This document shows positions 18,410 to 27,218 of a stretch of DNA of 58,406 bases, in pieces (the stretch's first letter is position 1; every line of letters starts with the position of its first letter). This stretch comes from Leucobacter chromiireducens. Lineage in GTDB: Bacteria; Actinomycetota; Actinomycetes; Actinomycetales; Microbacteriaceae. Location: NCBI RefSeq assembly GCF_003917135.1, contig NZ_RPDI01000020.1, positions 1-58,406 on the forward strand, read 5' to 3'. The notes below the pieces were generated by a model. It was not told the origin of the DNA and made no database searches. It saw only the letters and a list, made by a program, of their open reading frames with translations. A program made the position numbers and the translations under genes.

Positions 18410-19478
18410 AGGCGAGGTGCAGAGCTGCCGCGATGAGCTGGTCGTTGGCTTCGGTCTCGGCAATCGTGGCGCGAAGCCCCTCGCCAGCAAACGGTCGCAC
18501 AATCAGGCCCGCCTGCTCGAGTGCCGCGGCCGCCTCGGTCGTGCGCGCTCCGAGTGGGAACCAAAGGAAGTTGGTCTGGCTCTCCGGGAGCCGAACCCCC
18601 GCAGCCGCGAGCCCCGCGATGACGCGCTCGCGCTCAGCAATGAGTGCATCGACGCGTTCCTGAAGCTCGGCCTCGACTTCGAGCGAGCGCACGGCCGCGG
18701 CCTGCGCGAAAGCGGTCACGCCGAACGGAATGGCGACGGCTCGCATCGCGCTCGCGAGTGCGGGGGGAGCGATCGCGTAGCCGACGCGGAGGCCGGCGAG
18801 CCCGTACGCCTTTGAGAAGGTGTGTGCGACGGCGACATTGGGGCGCTGCCGGAAAAGCTCGACGCCGACCGGCATGTCCTGCTGCTGATTGAAGTGCTGG
18901 TATGCCTCGTCGATCACCACCGTGATGTGCCCGGGTACACGGTCGAGGAACCGGTCGAGGTCTGCGGCACTGACCGTGGTGCCGGTCGGGTTATTGGGGT
19001 TGCAGACGAGGATGAGGCGAGTGCGATCGGTGATCGCGTCGATCATTGCGTCGAGGTCGTGGCGGTGCTCCTCGTCGAGCGGGACAAGCACCGGCTCGGC
19101 GCCGGCCGCACGAACGAGCATGGGGTACGCCTCGAACGATCGCCAAGCGAAGAGCACTTCGTCCCCTGGCCCGGCGGTGGCCCGAATCAGCTGCGAAACG
19201 ATCTCGATCGAGCCGCTGCCGAGCACGATCGCCTCGGGCGACACGTTGTGCCGTGCGGCCAACGCGGAGACCAGCGCGGTGCCCGCGGAGTCGGGGTAGC
19301 GGTTCACCCCCGCGGCGAGCTCGGCGATCGCCGTTTGCACTGAGGGGAGCGGCGCGTACGGATTCTCGTTCGAGGAGACCTTGTAGACGGGGGCGCCTGC
19401 GGCGGCGGTGGCGACGGACTTCCCTTGGCGGTAAGCGGGGGCGGAGGCGAGATCTTCGCGCACTCGAAGCTGGGACAT
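18408..19478 (-). CDS. PLP aminotransferase, HisC/Pat (aromatic) type
   Basis: A 356-residue fold-type I aminotransferase. REDLASAPAYRQGK and VSSNENPYAPLPSVQ at the N-terminus, LGSGSIEIVSQL, CNPNNPTGT, VIDEAYQHF and HTFSKAYGLAGLRVG (PLP lysine) are the HisC/Pat pattern. The R-DLA-x-x-P-A-Y start resembles actinobacterial phenylalanine aminotransferases. ATG 19478 follows AAGGAG. No other his genes are present, so transamination of an aromatic amino acid in the catabolic block is more likely than histidine synthesis. A paralogue is at 56471. Confidence 0.88.
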   Translation of the reverse strand: MSQLRVREDLASAPAYRQGKSVATAAAGAPVYKVSSNENPYAPLPSVQTAIAELAAGVNRYPDSAGTALVSALAARHNVSPEAIVLGSGSIEIVSQLIRATAGPGDEVLFAWRSFEAYPMLVRAAGAEPVLVPLDEEHRHDLDAMIDAITDRTRLILVCNPNNPTGTTVSAADLDRFLDRVPGHITVVIDEAYQHFNQQQDMPVGVELFRQRPNVAVAHTFSKAYGLAGLRVGYAIAPPALASAMRAVAIPFGVTAFAQAAAVRSLEVEAELQERVDALIAERERVIAGLAAAGVRLPESQTNFLWFPLGARTTEAAAALEQAGLIVRPFAGEGLRATIAETEANDQLIAAALHLA

Positions 19479-19536
19479 TTGGGGCTCCTTGGGAGTTCTG
19501 GAGGTCGGGGTCGACGCTGATCAACAAATTCGATAA

Positions 19537-19552
19537 ATTGATTATAACCAAT
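19537..19552. promoter_or_regulatory. AT-rich palindrome, shared block operator (site 1)
   Basis: ATTGATTATAACCAAT, near-palindromic with one broken pair (15 of 16 to ATTGATTATAATCAAT). It lies between the divergent aminotransferase and second S10 genes, 27 bases before the ATG at 19579. It contains a TATAAC -10-like core. Confidence 0.55.
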
Positions 19553-19578
19553 TGAGCGAAATCGAAGCGAGGTCGAAG

Positions 19579-21030
19579 ATGATCGAGTGGCAGTCGGATC
19601 CACAGCGGTTTACCGCGACGGAGGCGGCGAACGGACCGACGGGGGGCGTGTTTACCGGAACGGTGGACCGCTTTGCTGTCACGGCCCCGGATGGCTCCGT
19701 GATTGGCACTGCACACACCATCGCCTATGCGCTGGAGAGCGAACTGAGGCGGCCCATCGCGTTTGTCTTCAACGGCGGGCCGGGTGTCTCCTCCGTGTGG
19801 CTGCACCTCGGTGGTGTCGGCCCCTTCCGGGTAGCGCTCCCCGATGCGCCAGACGAGGGCATGATGCCACCGTACGCGCTCGAGGAGAACGCTGGGAGCC
19901 TGCTGGCCGCGGCTGACCTCGTGTTCATTGACCCTGTTCGCACCGGTCTCGGTCGCGTGGAGGCGGGTGCCGCGCCGGAGCTCGTCTCGGCCGCGGTCGA
20001 CGGGGCTGAGGCCGACGCCGCCCACGTGGGGGAGCTCATCGCCGCTTGGCTTCGGCGGCACGATCGGGTGGGTGACGAGGTGTACCTCGTTGGTGAGAGC
20101 TACGGCACCGTCCGGGCCTCGCTGCTTGCCACCCGATTCCTTGCTGGTGACCATGCAATTGCCGTCTCTGGGATCGCACTGCTGGGGCAGGCGGTCAATG
20201 CGCAGGAAACAACGCAGCGCCCTGGCAATGTGATCGGCTACGTCGCGGCGGTCCCCTTTCTTGCGGTGACGGCGCGGTACCACGGCAAGGGCGCGCACGC
20301 GGGGCTCACGGTTGCCGAGCTCGCTGAGCGCGCCCATCGGTGGGCGATCACGAGTTATGCGCCTGCCCTGCTGCAGGGTGACCTTCTCGATGCCGAGACC
20401 GAGGCGCGCATCGCCGGCGAACTGTCGGGATTCGTCGGCCTTTCGGAGGCGGAGGTGCGTGCGCGACGACTGCGTATCAACAAGGAGGAGTTTCGGCGCG
20501 CGCTGCTCCCCGGGCGCACGCTCGGCCTCACCGATGCGCGGTACACGCTCCCGCAGCCGGACCCTGGGTTTCCCGAGCCGGAGCTGGAGCCCACTGGCGC
20601 GTACCTCGATCCGGCGTACACTGCGCTCATTCAGCGTCATCTGAGTGAGGGTCTCGGCGTCCGGAGTGACATCCCCTATCTGCTTGCTGCGCCCGGGGTG
20701 CACGAGCGGTGGGACTACCAGGAGCGGCGCTCGCTTGAAACGTTTGGTGGGAGCCCGTCGCCGTCGCCGTTTGCGGTGTTTGACTACGGCGCGAACCTCC
20801 GCGCCTGGTTGCGCAGTAACCGCGACGCGCGGCTATTCATTGGCACGGGGCACTACGACTCGCTCACCACTGTGGGGGCTGCGCACAATCTGCTCGAGCA
20901 GAACGCGCTGCCGCGGGATCGTGTCACGTTCTGTACGTACGAGGCGGGGCACATGATGTACAGCGACCGCACCGAAGCGACGCGGCTGGGCGCGGATCTG
21001 CGTGCGTTCATTGCCGGGGGCGCCGCGTGA
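19579..21030 (+). CDS. S10-family serine carboxypeptidase (second copy)
   Basis: A 483-residue peptidase. FVFNGGPGVSSVWLHLGG lies at about residues 62-79, VGESYGTVRA gives Ser174, GTGHYDSLTT gives Asp427, and YEAGHMMYSD gives His458. ATG 19579 with GCGAGG 6 bases upstream is preferred over an in-frame TTG at 19552 that falls inside the palindrome. There is no signal peptide, so it is probably cytoplasmic. It is a clear but divergent paralogue of the gene at 15329, suggesting different side-chain preference. It overlaps the next gene by GTGA. Confidence 0.92.
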   Translation: MIEWQSDPQRFTATEAANGPTGGVFTGTVDRFAVTAPDGSVIGTAHTIAYALESELRRPIAFVFNGGPGVSSVWLHLGGVGPFRVALPDAPDEGMMPPYALEENAGSLLAAADLVFIDPVRTGLGRVEAGAAPELVSAAVDGAEADAAHVGELIAAWLRRHDRVGDEVYLVGESYGTVRASLLATRFLAGDHAIAVSGIALLGQAVNAQETTQRPGNVIGYVAAVPFLAVTARYHGKGAHAGLTVAELAERAHRWAITSYAPALLQGDLLDAETEARIAGELSGFVGLSEAEVRARRLRINKEEFRRALLPGRTLGLTDARYTLPQPDPGFPEPELEPTGAYLDPAYTALIQRHLSEGLGVRSDIPYLLAAPGVHERWDYQERRSLETFGGSPSPSPFAVFDYGANLRAWLRSNRDARLFIGTGHYDSLTTVGAAHNLLEQNALPRDRVTFCTYEAGHMMYSDRTEATRLGADLRAFIAGGAA

Positions 21031-22250
21031 CCGCGGGGGGCGTGGCACCCGCGCGAGCGTCTCGCTGGGCGCTGGTTGGCGGTCGGGTGGTGACCGGCCT
21101 CGGTGAGATCCACGATCCCGGTGCGGTGGTGATCGAGGGGTCGCGAATCGAATGGGTTGGCCCGGCGGATCAGGTGCCGGAGGGGGTGGATCGTATCGAC
21201 GCATCTGGCATGTGGGTCACCCCCGGCCTGGTCGATGCGCACAGCCATATCGGTGCACACGAGGACGGCGTTGGCTGGGCTGGTGCGGACGCGTCAGAGC
21301 TCAGCCGACCCAATGTTGCCGGGGTACGGGTGCTCGACGCGGTGAACACCGAGGACGTCGCCTTTGAGGATGCGGTGCGTGGCGGGGTGACGACCGTCGT
21401 CGTGAAGCCTGGGTCGGGGAATCCGATCGGTGGACGCACTGTGGCGCTGAAGACGGCCGGGCACAAGATCGTGGATCGGCGTGTGGTGCGCAGCGAGGTG
21501 AGCGTGAAGTCCGCGCTGGGCGAGAACCCGAAGCGCACGTATGAGAGTCGCACGCAGTCGCCTATGACAAGACTCGGCATTGCTCAGGTGATCCGGCAGG
21601 CGCTCCGAGATGCTGAGGACTACGCCCGGCGGCGTGAAGCTGCGCGTGCTGCGGGTGACGGGTTCCGCGTCGACCTCGACCTCGAGGCCCTCGCCGATGT
21701 GCTTTCAGGGGTGCTGATGTGGGACCAGCATGTGCATCGCCATGACGATATCGCCACCGCCCTCCGGATTGCGAGTGAGTTCGACGTGCAGCTCGTGGTG
21801 AATCACGGGACCGAGGCGCACAAGCTCGCGGTGGAGCTTGCTGAGCGTGACGTTCCGGTTATTTTTGGGCCGTTGTTGAGCTCGCGCGGCAAGGTGGAGA
21901 GTGCGGAGGCGGACCCGGCGAACGCGGCCAAGCTCGTGGCTGCCGGGGTGCGCGTCGCGCTCACGACCGACCATCCTGTGGTGCCGCAGCAATACCTCGC
22001 GCTGCAGGCCGGGATTGCGGTGCGCGCAGGGCTCGCCTGGGAGGATGCGCTCGCCGCGGTGACGAGTGTGCCGGCGGAGATTGCGCGCATCGAGGACCGG
22101 GTCGGGGGGCTCGATGCGGGCCGAGACGCCGATCTGGTGCTCTGGACCGGGGACCCGTTTGCCGCGAGCACGCGTGCGGTCGCGGTCTGGGTCGACGGGG
22201 GTCAGGTGGTCGGCGAAGAGACGAATTCCGTTTGCGATGATTCATTATAA
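21027..22250 (+). CDS. amidohydrolase, imidazolonepropionase-like
   Basis: A 407-residue amidohydrolase. An N-terminal beta segment (ALVGGRVVTGLGEIHDPGAVVIEGSRI) is followed by TPGLVDAHSHIG (metal HxH at residues 72-74), GVTTVVVKPGSGNPIGG, DQHVHRHDD, LVVNHGTEA and ALTTDHPVVPQ (Asp). All metal ligands are present, unlike the 8748 protein. The sequence fits the imidazolonepropionase/prolidase-related branch that cleaves cyclic amides or peptide-like bonds. It is coupled to the S10 gene by GTGA overlap, consistent with a role as a further peptide or amide hydrolase. Its stop lies inside the palindrome at 22240. Confidence 0.88.
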   Translation: MTAGGVAPARASRWALVGGRVVTGLGEIHDPGAVVIEGSRIEWVGPADQVPEGVDRIDASGMWVTPGLVDAHSHIGAHEDGVGWAGADASELSRPNVAGVRVLDAVNTEDVAFEDAVRGGVTTVVVKPGSGNPIGGRTVALKTAGHKIVDRRVVRSEVSVKSALGENPKRTYESRTQSPMTRLGIAQVIRQALRDAEDYARRREAARAAGDGFRVDLDLEALADVLSGVLMWDQHVHRHDDIATALRIASEFDVQLVVNHGTEAHKLAVELAERDVPVIFGPLLSSRGKVESAEADPANAAKLVAAGVRVALTTDHPVVPQQYLALQAGIAVRAGLAWEDALAAVTSVPAEIARIEDRVGGLDAGRDADLVLWTGDPFAASTRAVAVWVDGGQVVGEETNSVCDDSL

Positions 22251-22255
22251 TCAAT
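22240..22255. promoter_or_regulatory. AT-rich palindrome, shared block operator (site 2)
   Basis: ATTCATTATAATCAAT, with a TATAAT core at 22247-22252. Its reverse complement matches site 1 at 14 of 16 positions. It overlaps the amidohydrolase stop codon and lies about 100 bases upstream of the ThDP enzyme gene. A TTGATTAATCA-like dyad follows at 22256-22266. Confidence 0.55.
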
Positions 22256-22352
22256 ATGATTAATCAAGATCACGCCCCGCCCGTGCCGATCGCTCCGATC
22301 CGGGGCGCGCGGCGCGGCGCGCACCCATTGCAATGACGCTTGAGAGGACACG

Positions 22353-24035
22353 ATGACTGAGATGACTGGCGGCGAGCTCCTCGCCGAGTCGCTGATCGCC
22401 CAGGGAGTGACGAAGATTTTCGGCATCCCCGGAGTGCAGCTCGATGCGGCTGCCGATGCGCTCTACGATCGCGCGGAGCAGATCGACTTCATCTGCGCGC
22501 GAAACGAACAAGCCACCACCTATATGGCCGACGGGTATGCGCGGAGCACTGGCGAGGTCGGCGTCGCGATGGTCGTGCCGGGACCCGGCGTGCTCAACGC
22601 GCTCGCGGGTCTGGCGACCGGCTATGCCACCAACTCCCGGCTGCTCTTGATCGCTGGCCAGATCGATTCTCACGCGATGGGCAAGGGGCTTGGCGCACTG
22701 CACGAGATCCCGGACCAGACCGGAATGCTCGAGCGCCTCACGAAGTGGACGGGAACCGCGACGAGCGCCGCCGAGATTCCCGTACTTGTCGCCGAGGCGT
22801 TTCGACAGCTGCGCTCCGGTCGGCCACGTCCGGTGGCGCTTGAGGTGCCGCCCGACGTGCTTGCCACCCTCGCTGACGCGGACATCGCGGCCTTCGTCGA
22901 GCCGGAGCCGGTGCTCCCGGACGCCGCTGCAATCTCGGAGGCCGCCGCGCTCCTTGCGGCAGCACAGTCGCCACTCATCGTCGCGGGTGGCGGCGTGGTC
23001 GCTGCCGGCGCAGGCGATCAGCTGATCGCGCTCGCGGAACGCTTGGAGGCCCCCGTGCTCATCACCGAGGGCGGTCGCGGTGCGGTGGATGCGCGGCATC
23101 GCCTGGTGTTCGACGCGCTGGCCCTGCGCGAGTTGCGTGAGCGCGCTGATCTGGTGCTCGCGGTCGGAAGCCGGTTCGTGAGTACCTTTGGAACCCGCGT
23201 CGATGTCGCCGATGCTCGTGTGGTGCTGCTGAACGCAGAGGCTGCAGACCTTGCGGGGCCGCGGGAGGCCCAGGTGCGCATCCACGCGGATGCGGTGAGT
23301 GGGCTCGAAGCGCTGCTCGAGGCGCTGCCAGCGGGCCAACATGACGCCCCGCGACCGAGCCGCGAATCGGAGCTCGCAACGACCCGCGCATGGTTGGCTG
23401 GCAAGTTGAACGACATTGCCCCGCAGCGAGAGTACCTCGACGTGATCAGGCGAGCACTGCCCGACAGTGGGGTGTTCGTGAGTGAGTTCACGCAGGTGGG
23501 GTACGCGGCGAGCGCGTGCTATCAGGCGCACGCACCGCGCACCTACATCGGGCCTGGGTATCAGGGGACGCTCGGGTATGGGTTCGCGACCGCGCTCGGT
23601 GTGAAGGCCGCAGATCCGGATCGAGCGGTGATCTCAGTGTCAGGAGACGGGGGGTTCTCGTGGACTCTGCAGGAACTCTCCACCATGCGCCGTTACGACC
23701 TGGGGTTGATCGCCATCGTGTTCACTGATGGGTTCTACGGCAATGTCCGCCGCATCCAGAAGAACCGCTACGGCGCGAGATACTTCGCGAGCGACCTCAC
23801 GAATCCCGATTATGCGACGTTGGCCGCGGCGTTCGGGATCCGCTCCGCACGCGCATACACCCCCGCCGAGCTCGAATCCGTGCTCGTGGCGGCTGTGGCC
23901 GCGAACGAACCGATCCTGATCGAGGTGCCGGTTGGTGAGTTCCCTTCACCGTGGCATCTGATCCACGAGGGGATCCCCACGCCGCAGCCGCTCACGCCGG
24001 GCTCCCACCTCGTCGAGCCCGAGGGGCGAGCGTAA
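22353..24035 (+). CDS. ThDP-dependent enzyme, acetolactate synthase-like fold
   Basis: A 560-residue three-domain ThDP protein: Pyr domain with catalytic Glu52 (ARNEQATTYMADGYAR), central domain, and PP domain with GDG at 431-433. The usual second half of the ThDP motif, NN, reads TD (T458, D459), leaving an Asp that could still bind Mg. ATG 22353 follows GAGAGGA. There is no small regulatory subunit gene and no ilv gene nearby, so branched-chain amino acid synthesis is unlikely. Together with the aminotransferase and the adjoining aldehyde dehydrogenase (1-base overlap), a 2-oxo-acid decarboxylase role is the best inference. Confidence 0.87.
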   Translation: MTEMTGGELLAESLIAQGVTKIFGIPGVQLDAAADALYDRAEQIDFICARNEQATTYMADGYARSTGEVGVAMVVPGPGVLNALAGLATGYATNSRLLLIAGQIDSHAMGKGLGALHEIPDQTGMLERLTKWTGTATSAAEIPVLVAEAFRQLRSGRPRPVALEVPPDVLATLADADIAAFVEPEPVLPDAAAISEAAALLAAAQSPLIVAGGGVVAAGAGDQLIALAERLEAPVLITEGGRGAVDARHRLVFDALALRELRERADLVLAVGSRFVSTFGTRVDVADARVVLLNAEAADLAGPREAQVRIHADAVSGLEALLEALPAGQHDAPRPSRESELATTRAWLAGKLNDIAPQREYLDVIRRALPDSGVFVSEFTQVGYAASACYQAHAPRTYIGPGYQGTLGYGFATALGVKAADPDRAVISVSGDGGFSWTLQELSTMRRYDLGLIAIVFTDGFYGNVRRIQKNRYGARYFASDLTNPDYATLAAAFGIRSARAYTPAELESVLVAAVAANEPILIEVPVGEFPSPWHLIHEGIPTPQPLTPGSHLVEPEGRA

Positions 24036-25477
24036 TGCACGAGGCACGACACTACATCGATGGCGCATGGGCGCATCCCGCGGGACACGCATGGCTCGAG
24101 GTGGAGAACCCCGCCACCGGCGAGGTGGTGGGTCGGGCGATGCGAGGATCCGCCGCTGATGTTGATCGCGCGGTCGCGGCCGCTCGGCGGGCGCTCCCAC
24201 TGTGGTCGGCGCGTTCGATGGCGGAGCGGATTGCCATCGTCGAGCAGTTGAGCGCGGGGATGAGTCAGCAGCGGGAGCGCCTGGCGCAAGTGCTCTGTGC
24301 GGAAATTGGCGTGCCGATCTCGTTTGCGCGGAGCGCCCAGCTGGGTGTCGCGCTCGCGGATCTCGCGGCACTCATGGACGCGGCGCGGCAGCATGCTGCC
24401 CGCACGCCAATCTCGAACTCTCTCGTGGTGACGATGCCCGTTGGGGTCGTCGCAGCGATCACACCGTGGAACTTCCCGCTGCATCAGATCGTGTTGAAGC
24501 TGGGTGCAGCACTGCTGGCCGGCTGTACCTTCGTCCTCAAACCGAGCGAGGTCTCGCCGCTGAATGCCGCGATCCTCACGGAGATCCTCGCTGAGCTCGA
24601 TCTCCCGGCTGGCGCGGTGAACGTGGTGTTCGGTGATGGTGGCGGCGTTGGGGAGCCACTCGCAGCGCACCGTGACATCGACATGGTCTCGTTTACCGGC
24701 TCACGTGCCGTCGGCGAGTGGATTGCGGCGGGAGCCGCGCGGAATCTTACTCGAGTGTCGCTTGAGCTCGGGGGGAAATCGGCGGCGATTATCCTCGACG
24801 ATGCGTCGATCGAGGATTCGGCGAAGTCTGTGGTGGCGTCGTGCATGGCGAACACCGGGCAGACCTGTGCGGCCCTGACGCGCGCGCTCGTACCTTCGGC
24901 GTTTGTGGCTGAGTGGGAGGCCGCGGCGTCGCGTGCGCTCTCGGCATGGGTGCCAGGCAATCCGGCACTCGAAACCACCGCACTGGGGCCAACGGCCTCC
25001 GCGGTGCAGGGTGAGCGCGTACGCGAGCATGTGCGTGCCGCGATCGCGGATGGTGCGCGGCTGGTGGCCGGCGGGGCCGAGGTGCCGGGGGAGTTGCCGG
25101 CTGGATCAGTGCCCGAGGCATGGGTGCGCCCGACGATCCTTGGCGATGTCACCCCGGAAATGCGGATCTTCCGGGATGAGGTCTTTGGTCCGGTGCTCGC
25201 GGTGACGCCGTACGACGGGATCGCGGAAGCGATTGCGCTTGCGAATGACAGCGACTACGGCCTCTCCGGGGGAGTGTGGTCGGCGGATCCGCAGCGTGCG
25301 CTTCAGGTCGCGCTTCAGGTGCACACTGGCACGATTGGGATCAACGGGGCGGGGCTCGATGTCGGGGCCCCGTTCGGTGGGGTCAAGCAGTCAGGAATCG
25401 GCCGGGAGTGCGGCGCGTACGGACTTGAGGAGTTTCTCGAGACGAAGTCTGTGATGGGTGCTGCGGCGCTCGGATAG
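24035..25477 (+). CDS. NAD(P)-dependent aldehyde dehydrogenase
   Basis: A 480-residue aldehyde dehydrogenase. Key motifs: ITPWNFPLHQ and LKPSEVSPLN in the cofactor domain, VSLELGGKS (Glu244), MANTGQTCAA (nucleophile Cys278), and DEVFGPVLAV. ATG 24035 overlaps the ThDP enzyme stop (TAATG), so the two enzymes are co-translated. It probably oxidises the aldehyde released by that enzyme to a carboxylic acid. The aldehyde identity is inferred only from context. Confidence 0.95.
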   Translation: MHEARHYIDGAWAHPAGHAWLEVENPATGEVVGRAMRGSAADVDRAVAAARRALPLWSARSMAERIAIVEQLSAGMSQQRERLAQVLCAEIGVPISFARSAQLGVALADLAALMDAARQHAARTPISNSLVVTMPVGVVAAITPWNFPLHQIVLKLGAALLAGCTFVLKPSEVSPLNAAILTEILAELDLPAGAVNVVFGDGGGVGEPLAAHRDIDMVSFTGSRAVGEWIAAGAARNLTRVSLELGGKSAAIILDDASIEDSAKSVVASCMANTGQTCAALTRALVPSAFVAEWEAAASRALSAWVPGNPALETTALGPTASAVQGERVREHVRAAIADGARLVAGGAEVPGELPAGSVPEAWVRPTILGDVTPEMRIFRDEVFGPVLAVTPYDGIAEAIALANDSDYGLSGGVWSADPQRALQVALQVHTGTIGINGAGLDVGAPFGGVKQSGIGRECGAYGLEEFLETKSVMGAAALG

Positions 25478-25545
25478 GGGCAGGCGCATTGCGCGAACAC
25501 CGGGCCCAAAAATCTCCGTTTCCAGACGGTAACAAAATAGCTGAT

Positions 25546-25561
25546 ATTCATAATAATGAAT
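25546..25561. promoter_or_regulatory. AT-rich palindrome, shared block operator (site 3)
   Basis: ATTCAT-AATA-ATGAAT is a perfect 6-bp dyad with a 4-base centre. It matches the reverse complement of site 2 at 14 of 16 positions. It lies 47 bases upstream of the binding-protein gene at 25608, within an AT-rich 130-base gap. Confidence 0.55.
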
Positions 25562-25607
25562 TAGTCTTATCTCGCAGCGAAGCGAGGTACCAACGAAAGG
25601 ATACGCA

Positions 25608-27194
25608 ATGAAGCGAAACACCGCCGCAGTCGTCGGTGCGGTGGGGATTATTGCACTCGCGGTCAGCGGGTGCAGTGCCTCATCAGGGAACACCGCTGGG
25701 GGTGAGAGTGCCCCCGTCGATGGCGCGACGATTCAGGTCGCTGTGAGTGCGGACCCCGGTGCCATCAACCCGGTACTCAACGCAACGAGCGCTGGCATCG
25801 ATATCGCCGTCTACGGGTATGAGTCGCTGCTCAGCTTCCAGCCGGGTGAGCCCGCGATCGGCGCCCTCGCCGAAACGTGGGACGAGAGCACGACCGAGGC
25901 GAACTTCACCCTCAAGGAGGGCGTCCTCTGCCAGGACGGAAGCGAGCTCACCGCGAGCGACGTCAAGGCGACCTTCGAGTACGCCAACGAGAACGGATCG
26001 CCCTACACGGGTGTCTACTTCCACCCGGAGGTGCAGATCGAGGCTGACGACGCCGCGCGAACCGTGAAGTTCACCTATCCGGCGCCCGACAGCTTCCTGG
26101 CGCAGAGCGTCGGGGCGATGCCCATCATCTGCGCGGCCGGCCTCGAAGATCCGAGCAAGCTCGACACTGAGCAGTTCGGCACGGGGGCCTACAAGCTGGT
26201 CGACGTCGCGCCGGGCCAGAGCTACTCGTTTGAGCTCCGCGAGGACTACGCCTGGGGCCCGAACGATGTCACCAGCGACACGACGGGGCTCCCCGCGAAG
26301 GTGGAGATCTCGGTGGTTGAGAGCGACGCGACTCGCGCCAACATGCTGCAGTCGGGAGAGCTCGACCTCGCCACGATTGGTGGGGCGGAGCGTGATCGCC
26401 TTCCCGAGGACGATTTCGCGCAGACGCTCGAACTGCCGCTGCGACCCGGGCTCGTATTCTTCAACCAGAACGAGGGGCGTCCCACGCACGATCTCGCGGT
26501 GCGCACCGCGATCGCCAATGCGCTCGACCGTTCGGAGATCGGCGGCGTCGCATCGGCTGGTCGCGGCTCGCAGCTCACCACGCTCGTGCCCGAGATCGGC
26601 GCAGCGTGCACCGCGATGGACAGCTCCGCCGCGATTCCCGCCTTCGATCTCGATGTCGCGAATGACAGCCTCGACGAGGCGGGGTGGGCAGTCGGCGCCG
26701 ACGGGATCCGGGAGAAAGACGGGAAGAAGCTGAGCCTCAAGCTGCTCTACCCGGTGAATGAGAGCGCGAGTGTCACCGCGGCTATCGAGCTGATGCAGGT
26801 CAAGCTGAAGGAAGCCGGTATCGACGGCGTACCGACGCCCTCACCCGCGTACACCGACGTGATCTTCGGCGGCGGCGATTGGGACCTGGTCTGGGCTCCG
26901 ATCTTCACGAGCCTGCCAAGCAACTGGGCCGGTATCCTCGGTGGCGAGTTCCCGCCGGACGGGGGCAACTGGACCTACAACACGAACGACGAGTACTTTG
27001 AACTCGTTGCGAAGGCGAGCCAGCTTGCTGGCGACGAGAGCTGCGGCGCGTGGGAGGAAGCACAGAATTCGCTCTTCTCCGACGTGGAGGTACTGCCCTT
27101 CTACGCCAGCACTGAGACGGTCTACGGCAAGAACGCCGAGTTCGCCTACTCGAAGGACGCGATCTCACCGACCTCCATCCGCGTCGTGCAGTAG
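25608..27194 (+). CDS. ABC transporter substrate-binding lipoprotein, SBP_bac_5 family
   Basis: A 528-residue lipoprotein with a positively charged start (MKRN), hydrophobic stretch and lipobox VSGC (Cys22). Family segments include FTLKEGVLCQDGSELTASDVKATFEY and an FGTGAYKLVDVAPG stretch. ATG 25608 has GAAAGGA upstream. It is the likely peptide or N-acyl amino acid receptor for the transporter at 27219-30922. It is distantly related to the 3556 protein and not a recent duplicate. A perfect hairpin lies between it and the permease transmembrane region. Confidence 0.95.
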   Translation: MKRNTAAVVGAVGIIALAVSGCSASSGNTAGGESAPVDGATIQVAVSADPGAINPVLNATSAGIDIAVYGYESLLSFQPGEPAIGALAETWDESTTEANFTLKEGVLCQDGSELTASDVKATFEYANENGSPYTGVYFHPEVQIEADDAARTVKFTYPAPDSFLAQSVGAMPIICAAGLEDPSKLDTEQFGTGAYKLVDVAPGQSYSFELREDYAWGPNDVTSDTTGLPAKVEISVVESDATRANMLQSGELDLATIGGAERDRLPEDDFAQTLELPLRPGLVFFNQNEGRPTHDLAVRTAIANALDRSEIGGVASAGRGSQLTTLVPEIGAACTAMDSSAAIPAFDLDVANDSLDEAGWAVGADGIREKDGKKLSLKLLYPVNESASVTAAIELMQVKLKEAGIDGVPTPSPAYTDVIFGGGDWDLVWAPIFTSLPSNWAGILGGEFPPDGGNWTYNTNDEYFELVAKASQLAGDESCGAWEEAQNSLFSDVEVLPFYASTETVYGKNAEFAYSKDAISPTSIRVVQ

Positions 27195-27218
27195 CGACGC
27201 CTCCACAGAAACTCACAC

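Noticed and set aside
18408..19478. Aminotransferase as part of a histidine operon
   Set aside because: No other his gene occurs in the window. Neighbours are peptidases and catabolic enzymes.
22353..24035. ThDP enzyme as IlvB for branched-chain amino acid synthesis
   Set aside because: No ilvN or ilvC nearby. It is coupled to an aldehyde dehydrogenase inside a catabolic block, and its NN motif is altered.
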